The translations under genes and the position numbers were made by a program. DNA of 64,000 bases, taken from Microcoleus sp. EPA2 (lineage in GTDB: Bacteria > Cyanobacteriota > Cyanobacteriia > Cyanobacteriales > Microcoleaceae). The notes beneath the pieces are model-generated. The model did not search any database. It worked only from the letters and a program-made list of their open reading frames with translations, and was not told where the DNA came from. Below are positions 57,850 through 64,000 of the stretch, in pieces. Each line of letters begins with the position of its first letter. The first letter of the stretch is position 1. The DNA is taken from the NCBI GenBank assembly GCA_020882975.1, contig JAHRFD010000021.1, positions 1 through 64,000 of the forward strand, read 5' to 3'.

Positions 57850-58923
57850 ATGGATGCCTTAACAATGTCAAGACTGGGAGTCAAGCACACTAAGAGTGCA
57901 GTAGCCGAATCCCTCAGAATCAACACCGGATATGACATAACCAGCCCAGTAACTTTTTACGGGATTGTCAACGAGCACTGCAATGTTAAATGCCGTCAGT
58001 GCGAGTATTGGCGACTCAAAGAATATAAAGATGAAATGACCATCGAAGAATGGCAAAATGCTCTCTTAAGTATCAAAGAATTTGTGGGGGAATTTTCCAT
58101 CAACTTTAGCGGTGGCGAACCTTACATTAAAAAAGGTTTTCTCGACTTGCTGACTTTTGCCAACAAAAATGGGATTCACGCCGGAGTCACCACCAACGGC
58201 TATTGTATGACCAGGGAAAACGCAGCCAAAACAGTCGCTGCTCGTCCTTTTAATGTCAATATATCCGTTGATGGACCTACTGCTGAACTGCACGATTATC
58301 TGCGCGGTCAGCCGGGATTGTTTGACAGGCTTTCTAAGGGGATTAGATATCTGCGGGAGGAACAGGAGAAGCAAGGGGTTCTTTTTCCCATCAACGTTAA
58401 ACCGACGCTGAACCGACTCAATTTCCGTTACATGGAAGAGATAGTAAACTGGGCCCAACAAATTGGAGCCACAACGGTGAATTTCCAACCAGTAAATCAT
58501 TGGACACAAGAAACCTATGAGGAATTGTGGGTGGAAGAAGAGGATTACGAGGAGTTTTCGCAGGTAATTGAGCGCCTAATTGAAATGAAGAAGAAAGGTG
58601 CGCCAATTATGAATAGTGACGAAGTATTGCGTCTAATGTTACCTCACTTCCGCGATGAAAAAGCCCCCGATGGAGTTCGCCCTTGTCGGGTAGGACTTCG
58701 GAATTACTGGATTGATACCCGTGGCGATGTCAAGCTTTGCGACGAATTTCCAGTAATTGGGAATGTGAAAGAAGAAAGTGCTCGTGCTATTTGGTACGGC
58801 GAAAAAGCTCAGAAAGTCCGCCGGGATACTTTAAATTGCGGTAAGCTTTGCCTGATTACCTGTGTGTCGCAAAAGACGATTTTGGACAAGGTAAAAATGG
58901 GTATAAAATTGTTAAAAAATTAA
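57850..58923 (+). CDS. Radical SAM/SPASM-type enzyme
   Basis: This 357-residue enzyme has the 4Fe-4S motif Cys44-x3-Cys48-x2-Cys51 (EHCNVKCRQCEYW) and the SAM-binding NFSGGEPYIK. Its C-terminal region carries further Cys: RPCRVGL, DVKLCDEF and CGKLCLITC, an SPASM-like cluster domain as in enzymes that modify peptides or proteins. TAGGAG lies 13 bases before ATG 57850, a good start signal. It does not match HpnH or MoaA closely. A small open frame lies just upstream. The substrate is unknown. Confidence 0.85.
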   Translation: MDALTMSRLGVKHTKSAVAESLRINTGYDITSPVTFYGIVNEHCNVKCRQCEYWRLKEYKDEMTIEEWQNALLSIKEFVGEFSINFSGGEPYIKKGFLDLLTFANKNGIHAGVTTNGYCMTRENAAKTVAARPFNVNISVDGPTAELHDYLRGQPGLFDRLSKGIRYLREEQEKQGVLFPINVKPTLNRLNFRYMEEIVNWAQQIGATTVNFQPVNHWTQETYEELWVEEEDYEEFSQVIERLIEMKKKGAPIMNSDEVLRLMLPHFRDEKAPDGVRPCRVGLRNYWIDTRGDVKLCDEFPVIGNVKEESARAIWYGEKAQKVRRDTLNCGKLCLITCVSQKTILDKVKMGIKLLKN

Positions 58924-58952
58924 AGCATAACCACAAAGGAGACCAAGCCTCC

Positions 58953-59025
58953 CTAAAATGCCGGAATGTCATTATCTAAACCCTAGAAAATAGGGTATTA
59001 GTGCATTGATATTCCGGCATTTTAG
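58953..59025. repeat. Nested palindrome after the radical SAM gene
   Basis: Outer arms CTAAAATGCCGGAAT (58953-58967) and ATTCCGGCATTTTAG (59011-59025) are perfect 15-mers. Inner arms ACCCTA (58980-58985) and TAGGGT (58991-58996) form a second stem. It starts 30 bases past the gene. It could end transcription or be a small mobile palindrome. Confidence 0.8.
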
Positions 59026-59057
59026 TGACCTAGTTAGTGCCAACTTTTTTCAATTAC

Positions 59058-59163
59058 ACAGTCCTGGATGTATGGGGGTCAAAAAGCTGGTTTCTGGGTC
59101 AATATGTCTCGGATAGAACGACGATTTTTGCTCATAAACCGGGTTTTATGCGTCCAGGACTGT
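59058..59163. repeat. MITE-like element, 106 bp
   Basis: Terminal arms ACAGTCCTGGATG (59058-59070) and CGTCCAGGACTGT (59151-59163) match at 12 of 13 positions. The interior has GCTGGTTTCTGG and AAACCGGGTTTT, which resembles the element at 62146-62248. Confidence 0.65.
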
Positions 59164-59416
59164 CGCAGATACTTTACTCGATGAACTTAGAATAGGCTGT
59201 GGGTTTTAACTCAAGTATGACTTAGGCACAGAAAAGGAAAAATCTAGGGTTGGGGCATAGGCTGTGGTAAAGTTCCGTTCATGCGGCACGGGGGGAACCG
59301 CTGTTGCTGAACCCTAGGCGCTATGCCAGATATTACCGATAACTATGCTGCGTAAGTCATCATAAATTTTTTAAATTTGTGCTAAGTCTTGACTTACAGA
59401 CTTACAGAGTGAAAAT

Positions 59417-60811
59417 ATGCTAAGACCCAAGCAACAAACTAACGTACCTATGAACCTGTCACTGAAGTTAGGGGGCAAAAGTCCCACACCCACAAAAACT
59501 TACCAAACACAGCATCTCAACGCCACAGGATTGCGGACATTACTCGTGGCTGCTTCCATAGCCTCTCTCTGCGCGAGTTGTCAAAGCCCGCAAACACCCA
59601 CCGCTACAAGTTCCGATAGCACTCCCGGTAGCACTCCCGCAGCCTCTCCCGTTGCAGTTAGCAGTCCTGCCGACCCGAACACTGTCAAAATTGTCTCTAT
59701 GCTGCCGATGACAGGTAGTGCCTTGGGTCAAGCTCAAACAATGGTGAATGGGATTAAACAAGCCCTGGCTGAAACCGATTCCAAAGCCTGCGACGGCAAA
59801 ATCAAAATGGAATACGAAGTGCTCGATGACGCCACTGCTGCGGCGGGCAAATGGGACCCAAGCCAAGTTACGTCCAATGCTAATAAGGTAGCAGCCGATG
59901 GTTCGGTAGTTGCTGCGATCGGTCACTATAACTCAGGGGCTGCCAAACTTTCAATTCCCGTACTCAACCAAGCTAATGTAGTGATGGTGAGTCCGGCAAA
60001 CACCTATCCTGGCTTGACAAAACCAGGAAAAGGTGAGCCCAAAGAACCCAATGTTTATTACCCGGCAGGTACTCGCAATTTTAGTCGGGTTGTCCCGGCT
60101 GATGACCTCCAAGGTGCTGTGGCGGCCAACTGGGCGAAATCTTTAGGTGTTAAAAAAGTCTATATTCTGGATGACCAAGAACTCTACGGCAAAGGTATTG
60201 CTGACGTTTTTGAAGCAAGTGCTAAAACTGCGGGAATTGAGGTGCTTGGTCGTGAGGGAATTGATATCAAAGCCAGTGATTATAAAGCTTTAATGAATAA
60301 GATCAAAGCTTTGAATCCAGAAATGATTTATTTTGGTGGTACGACCCAAAGCAATGCCGGACAAATAATTAAAGACATCAGAAATGTGGGTATGACACAG
60401 GAAGCAGTCAAATTCATGGGACCAGACGGCATTAAAGAGCAAGCTTTAATTGATGCTGGAGGTAAAGATGCCGAAGGTGTTTATGCTACCTTTGGTGGCT
60501 TACCTCCAAAAGAATTGACTGGTGAGGGCGCGAAGTGGTACGAAGGTTACAAGGCAAAATTCAATGCTGAACCGGAAGCTTATGCAGCTTATGCTTATGA
60601 ATCTGCTAAGGTGATTATCGGCGCAATTAATAAGGTTTGCAAAAATGACCGCGCTGCGATCCGCGATGCTGTGTTGGCAACTAAAGATTTTAACGGTGTC
60701 CTGGGTAATTGGAGTTTTGATGCTAATGGCGACACTAGCTTGACTACTATGTCAGGAAATGTTGTTAAAGGTGGGAAGTGGGAGTTTGTCAGCCCGCTTA
60801 AGACTGAATAA
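59417..60811 (+). CDS. Amino-acid ABC transporter substrate-binding lipoprotein (LivJ/NatB type)
   Basis: This protein of 464 residues has a hydrophobic export segment ([15 protein letters not shown]) ending in lipobox Cys55, then a Ser/Thr/Pro-rich linker, then the periplasmic-binding fold ([52 protein letters not shown]). It is anchored outside the inner membrane and delivers neutral or branched-chain amino acids to the LivH and LivM permeases that follow. An in-frame ATG at residue 12 is an alternative start. Confidence 0.9.
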   Translation: MLRPKQQTNVPMNLSLKLGGKSPTPTKTYQTQHLNATGLRTLLVAASIASLCASCQSPQTPTATSSDSTPGSTPAASPVAVSSPADPNTVKIVSMLPMTGSALGQAQTMVNGIKQALAETDSKACDGKIKMEYEVLDDATAAAGKWDPSQVTSNANKVAADGSVVAAIGHYNSGAAKLSIPVLNQANVVMVSPANTYPGLTKPGKGEPKEPNVYYPAGTRNFSRVVPADDLQGAVAANWAKSLGVKKVYILDDQELYGKGIADVFEASAKTAGIEVLGREGIDIKASDYKALMNKIKALNPEMIYFGGTTQSNAGQIIKDIRNVGMTQEAVKFMGPDGIKEQALIDAGGKDAEGVYATFGGLPPKELTGEGAKWYEGYKAKFNAEPEAYAAYAYESAKVIIGAINKVCKNDRAAIRDAVLATKDFNGVLGNWSFDANGDTSLTTMSGNVVKGGKWEFVSPLKTE

Positions 60812-60814
60812 TTA

Positions 60815-61024
60815 GTCAGAAGGAAGAAGGAAGAGGGAACAAGAAGGAAGAGGGAAGAGGGAAGAGGGAAGAAGGAAGAGGGAAGAAGGATAATAAAAAA
60901 TTCTGCATTTTTCCTTTTTCCTCGAATTCCCAATTCCCAATTCCCAATTCCCAATTTCCCATTCCCAATTCCCCATTCCCCATTCCCAATTCCCCATTCC
61001 CCATTCCCCATTCCCAATTCCCAA
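60815..61024. repeat. Heptamer arrays (GGAAGAG; then TTCCCAA/TTCCCCA)
   Basis: About ten GGAAGAG/GGAAGAA units (60820-60890) are followed by TTCCCAA and TTCCCCA units (60925-61022). The second type is the same motif as the array before pyrC at 3117. It forms the leader of livH. Confidence 0.85.
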
Positions 61025-61029
61025 TAATT

Positions 61030-62106
61030 ATGAAAAACTGGAAAAGTATTCTCTTATATTTAGGTGTAGCGTATATAGTTTTATTGTTAGGTCCGATCGC
61101 CGGATTTGACTTACCCAAGATTATTGGCGAAATAGTCCGCAGCCCAGAAGTGCTGATCCAACAATTGTTAGTGGGTTTGGTCAACGGGGCGCTGATTGCA
61201 ATTATTGCTTTGGGTTACACGATGGTTTATGGGATTATTGAGTTAATCAATTTTGCTCATGGCGATTTGTATATGTTGGGGGCTTTTGCTTCCCTAACTG
61301 TATTTGGGGCTTTTGGGGTTCAAGACGGTGCACCTTTGGGTATTGCGATACCGGTGATGTTAGTCGCTTTAATTGTATGTTCGGTGTTTTGTGCGGGTCT
61401 GAATATTGTGGTGGAAAAGTATGCTTATCGACCTTTGCGAAATGCTCCTCGTTTGGCTCCGTTAATTTCAGCGATCGGCGTTTCGTTTATTTTCCAAAAC
61501 ATGGGATTATTTTGGGGAGGATTGAAAGCTTTTTTTCCGGTGATGGGTTCTAATTCGGCTGCGCCGAAAAGTTTTCCCGATTTGTTGCCACGAGTTGATA
61601 TTCTCAAAGCTATGGGAATTGAAACGACTATTGTATTTACTACTAAAGATTTAATTGTGTTGATAGTAGCTGTGGTATTGATGGTTTTGCTTCATGTTTT
61701 CGTGCAGTACACTCGTCTGGGAAAGGCGATGCGGGCAACGGCTCAAAGCCGCGATGCTGCTAAAATTATGGGGATTAATGTGGATCAGATTATTGCTCTA
61801 ACTTTTTTGATTGGTGGGGCTTTGGCTGGTTCGGCGGGAATTTTGGTTGGTTTGTATAACAATACTATTGTGTTTACGATGGGGTTTACGGCGGGTTTGA
61901 GGGCTTTTACGGCGGCGGTTTTGGGGGGGATTGGTAATATTGTGGGGGCGATGTTAGGAGGGGTTTTGATTGGGGTGCTCTCGTCTTTGAGCGATCAGTA
62001 TTTGTCGAGTCGCTGGACTAATGCTTGGGTGTTTGGGGTTTTGGTGGTGATTTTGGCTTTTCGGCCGGGTGGTTTGTTGGGTGAGAATGTTCAGGAGAAG
62101 GTTTGA
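61030..62106 (+). CDS. livH: Amino-acid ABC transporter permease (LivH type)
   Basis: This 358-residue integral membrane protein has about eight to nine membrane segments. LivH hallmarks are [37 protein letters not shown] and the cytoplasmic loop [18 protein letters not shown]. It has an extra N-terminal membrane segment ([20 protein letters not shown]) compared with the E. coli protein. It pairs with the LivM-type permease that starts about 1.1 kb downstream; an opposite-strand Uma2 gene interrupts the operon. Confidence 0.93.
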   Translation: MKNWKSILLYLGVAYIVLLLGPIAGFDLPKIIGEIVRSPEVLIQQLLVGLVNGALIAIIALGYTMVYGIIELINFAHGDLYMLGAFASLTVFGAFGVQDGAPLGIAIPVMLVALIVCSVFCAGLNIVVEKYAYRPLRNAPRLAPLISAIGVSFIFQNMGLFWGGLKAFFPVMGSNSAAPKSFPDLLPRVDILKAMGIETTIVFTTKDLIVLIVAVVLMVLLHVFVQYTRLGKAMRATAQSRDAAKIMGINVDQIIALTFLIGGALAGSAGILVGLYNNTIVFTMGFTAGLRAFTAAVLGGIGNIVGAMLGGVLIGVLSSLSDQYLSSRWTNAWVFGVLVVILAFRPGGLLGENVQEKV

Positions 62107-62145
62107 AGGTACTCTTTTGAAATAATGGCAAGAGACATTTAAGCA

Positions 62146-62248
62146 GGACTTACGCACTCCGACTAAAGAAACCGGGTTTTTTACCGAATCTGCGGGCTGC
62201 AAGAAAGTATTTTCGTAAAAAAACCCGGTTTCTGGGCTACGTGCGTCC
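62146..62248. repeat. MITE-like element with long hairpin
   Basis: GGACTTACGCAC (62146-62157) and GTGCGTCC (62241-62248) bound a hairpin with GAAACCGGGTTTTTT on the left and AAAAAAACCCGGTTTC on the right. The element is related to that at 59058-59163. Confidence 0.65.
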
Positions 62249-62276
62249 AAGGAGTATGCGCGATCGCCTATTATTT

Positions 62277-62383
62277 ATATTGTTTCTGGTTGCATCGGAA
62301 TGATTTAACCGCAGAGAACACAGAGGACACAGAGGGAGAGAATACAGAGATGAATAATTCAGATGCTACCGGATTTGATATTA
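62277..62383. repeat. Dispersed MITE-like repeat, copy G, overlapping the Uma2 3' end
   Basis: ATATTGTTTCTGGTTGCATC at the left and GCTACCGGATTTGATATTA at the right, 107 bases, nearly identical to copy D. Its right end runs into the 3' end of the Uma2 gene on the minus strand and supplies the last codons and TGA stop. Confidence 0.85.
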
Positions 62384-63066
62384 CTCGATTCCACTATTTT
62401 CGGTTCGGTACTAAAGCCTAGTTTAAGCCAGCCAAAAACTTCGCCTAAAGTTAACTGCATTGGCGGCATAAATTCGGGAACCGGAAGTATATCTGTAGGT
62501 TCTTGCAAGGAAATCGGCTGCTGCTTTGCTGGATAAGCTAAGATGTTTTTCTCATCGGGATCGAGTAACCAACCCATCTGGCAACCGGCGTTCAAACAGT
62601 GCAAAATATTGTTGGTGACTTTGGTTTGGCTTTGGCCTGGGGACAAAATTTCGATCGTCCAGTCTGGGTGAGCATTAAATGTATTGGCAATTTCGCCGTC
62701 AGCGTCTAGGGGAATGCGATTCCAAACAAAAATCGCGACATCGGGAACAATCGAACGTCCCCCAAAGGTGCAACGAAGTTCTGGAAATGCCCAAGCAATC
62801 CGCTGAGGTTTGCCCACTGCATTAACTGTCGCGATCAGTTCTCCCTGAATTGTACTGTGTTTTCCTTTTGGTCTAGGTTTTTCTAAAATAGCACCGTTGA
62901 TGTACTCGCTAGCGGGTTTGGTTTCTGGCAGTTGCAAAAACTCGTCTAAGGTGATAGTTTTTTCTGGAGCTTGTACCAGATCGCGATCGCCGGTTTGAAG
63001 TGTGTTGCGGTAATAGTCCCAGTATATTTCAAGTTTCGTCGCTTTTGCTGCAACAATCGAACTCAA
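62359..63066 (-). CDS. Uma2-family endonuclease
   Basis: This 235-residue protein has the Uma2/DUF820 layout: TLDEFLQLPETKPASEYINGAI, Asp in SIVPDVAIF and ExL in WTIEILSPGQ, the PD-(D/E)XK core. The last seven residues (NIKSGSI) and the TGA stop are read from the dispersed repeat at 62277-62383, so the original C-terminus was replaced by a repeat insertion. It lies on the opposite strand between livH and livM. Uma2 genes are very numerous in cyanobacteria; the role is unknown. Confidence 0.85.
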   Translation of the reverse strand: MSSIVAAKATKLEIYWDYYRNTLQTGDRDLVQAPEKTITLDEFLQLPETKPASEYINGAILEKPRPKGKHSTIQGELIATVNAVGKPQRIAWAFPELRCTFGGRSIVPDVAIFVWNRIPLDADGEIANTFNAHPDWTIEILSPGQSQTKVTNNILHCLNAGCQMGWLLDPDEKNILAYPAKQQPISLQEPTDILPVPEFMPPMQLTLGEVFGWLKLGFSTEPKIVESSNIKSGSI

Positions 63067-63202
63067 AAGACTTTAAACTGTAGCTAGTCTGCCAGTTTCC
63101 AGAGCAAGCAGTCTAGGGAATTGGTTGACGCAGAAGTTGGCACAGCCCGCGTCAGTCCTATCTATACTGCAACTCCTAGCCTGCTTCTATTGAGCGCAGG
63201 AC

Positions 63203-63249
63203 TAATGACTAATAATTAATGACTAATAACTACTGACTAATGACTAATA
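63203..63249. repeat. Degenerate ACTAATG heptamer array over the livM start
   Basis: About six ACTAATG/ACTAATA units; the livM ATG and its first codons lie inside the last units. Confidence 0.7.
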
Positions 63250-64000
63250 AAATAATCAAAGCAATTAAATCAAGTGGTCTTTTAGGGGCGATCGCCTCTT
63301 TGACTGTACTCCTATTCGGCGGTTGGAGTGGAACTGTCATCGGCTGGCTGATGGGTACGGCTGCGGGCTTTATAGCTGCTCGAGAACAGAAGGCTTATAA
63401 CCCGAAAATGGGTGCGACCATCGGCAGTTTAGCGGGCTTGGGGTTGGGAGTTTGGCTATTAGTTGCTAGCGTGGTAGAAGGGGTCGTAGTTAGACCTTTT
63501 TCTGGTCAATTTGCGGTGGATTTGCCGACTACTTTGCTTTATGGAATTTGCAGTTTGGCGATCGCCATTTTGACCGCTACATTAATGGGTGCGTTGCAGG
63601 GTTTACCAAAGGAACGCCAGCGGCAGGCTACTTTGGTGACATTAGCTTTTATTTTAATTCTGTTTCCGTTCATCGATCTTCAGGCGAAAACTGGCTGGAT
63701 TGCTACTGTAGTACAGATTCAAATCTTTATTATGCTGGCGCTGGGTTTAAACATTACTGTGGGTTTTGCGGGTTTGTTGGATTTGGGATATGCGGCGTTT
63801 TTTGCGATCGGCGCTTACACGACGGCTTTGCTATCTTCTGGACAGGTAAATATTGCTTGGAATTTTTGGATAGTTTTGCCGATCGCCGCCGGTGTAGCTG
63901 GCATATCGGGGGTAATCCTGGGTATTCCCACCCTGCGACTCAAGGGCGACTATTTGGCAATTGTTACCCTGGGCTTTGGCGAAATTATCCCGGTTGTCTT
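63240..64000 (+). CDS. livM: Amino-acid ABC transporter permease (LivM type), 3' end outside window
   Basis: The frame is open from ATG 63240 to the window edge (253 codons). It starts MTNKIIKAIKSSG and has the LivM pattern: an extended N-terminal membrane region, then MLALGLNITVGFAGLLDLGY, FFAIGAYTTALL and GDYLAIVTLGFGEIIPVV. It is the permease partner of LivH. The ATG sits within the heptamer array, so the N-terminus may have been reshaped by repeat sequence; no distinct ribosome-binding site is visible. Confidence 0.9.
   Translation, partial: MTNKIIKAIKSSGLLGAIASLTVLLFGGWSGTVIGWLMGTAAGFIAAREQKAYNPKMGATIGSLAGLGLGVWLLVASVVEGVVVRPFSGQFAVDLPTTLLYGICSLAIAILTATLMGALQGLPKERQRQATLVTLAFILILFPFIDLQAKTGWIATVVQIQIFIMLALGLNITVGFAGLLDLGYAAFFAIGAYTTALLSSGQVNIAWNFWIVLPIAAGVAGISGVILGIPTLRLKGDYLAIVTLGFGEIIPVV

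Larger units (their letters stand above)
58924..59416. other. Intergenic region with two palindromic elements
   Basis: This is 493 bases between the radical SAM gene and the amino-acid-binding protein gene. It holds the palindrome at 58953-59025 and the MITE-like element at 59058-59163. The promoter of the transporter operon is expected near 59200-59416 but I could not assign it. Confidence 0.5.

Noticed and set aside
58959-58994. Eleven-codon frame MPECHYLNPRK as a second RiPP precursor
   Set aside because: It lies within the nested palindrome and its ribosome-binding site is too far upstream.

Overview
The window looks like chromosomal DNA of a filamentous, non-heterocystous cyanobacterium of the Oscillatoriales type (Microcoleus, Oscillatoria or Phormidium relatives). 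The signs are frequent HIP1 octamers (gcgatcgc), many heptameric short tandem repeats between genes, and cyanobacteria-typical proteins: an SLH/OprB porin, a Tic20-like protein, XisH/XisI, Uma2 nucleases and a very large RTX protein. I saw no rRNA, tRNA or CRISPR array.

Region by region. 1-840 holds the right end of an IS200/IS605-type element, then remnants of an AAA-ATPase plus DUF4435 pair that resembles the PARIS anti-phage system. 1.1-4.5 kb has acetolactate synthase with an added zinc ribbon and a dihydroorotase-like protein. 4.5-9.3 kb is a minus-strand signalling block: sensor kinase, single-domain receiver, and receiver plus adenylate cyclase. 9.8-13 kb has a PhoX-type phosphatase and an OmpR-type regulator. 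13.7-28 kb is mainly housekeeping: creatininase family, ribosomal protein S6, an ABC sugar permease, an HD phosphohydrolase, an ADP-ribosylglycohydrolase-like protein, AroQ, CinA, a WecA-like transferase, GlyA, Tic20 and an FAH-family protein. A 600-bp heptamer array lies beside the last of these.

28-38 kb carries a tnpB element with no visible zinc finger, a TTCT microsatellite, three 178-bp tandem repeats and a 2391-residue RTX protein. Its N-terminal part looks like an alpha/beta hydrolase. 38-45 kb is accessory DNA: a folate enzyme, XisH/XisI, a broken Uma2 gene, an endolysin-like protein, a HAF-repeat fragment, two related secreted Cys-containing proteins and an AraC regulator. 45.4-50.2 kb is a polysaccharide cluster (fcl, gmd, sugar transferase, glycosyltransferase). 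50.4-57.4 kb has the porin, an NFACT/RqcH protein, a GIY-YIG protein, an aldo/keto reductase and an ABC-2 permease. 57.7-58.9 kb has a radical SAM/SPASM enzyme preceded by a 21-codon reading frame, a possible RiPP-type pair. 59.4 kb to the end is a branched-chain or neutral amino-acid ABC transporter (binding protein, LivH, partial LivM) split by an opposite-strand Uma2 gene.

The most unusual theme is small repeats reshaping gene ends. A family of about 107-bp MITE-like repeats occurs at least seven times, and one copy supplies the last codons and stop of a Uma2 gene. A heptamer array supplies the last codons and stop of the FAH-family gene, and another supplies the start codon of livM. A repeat-like GC-rich insert sits in frame inside the NFACT gene.
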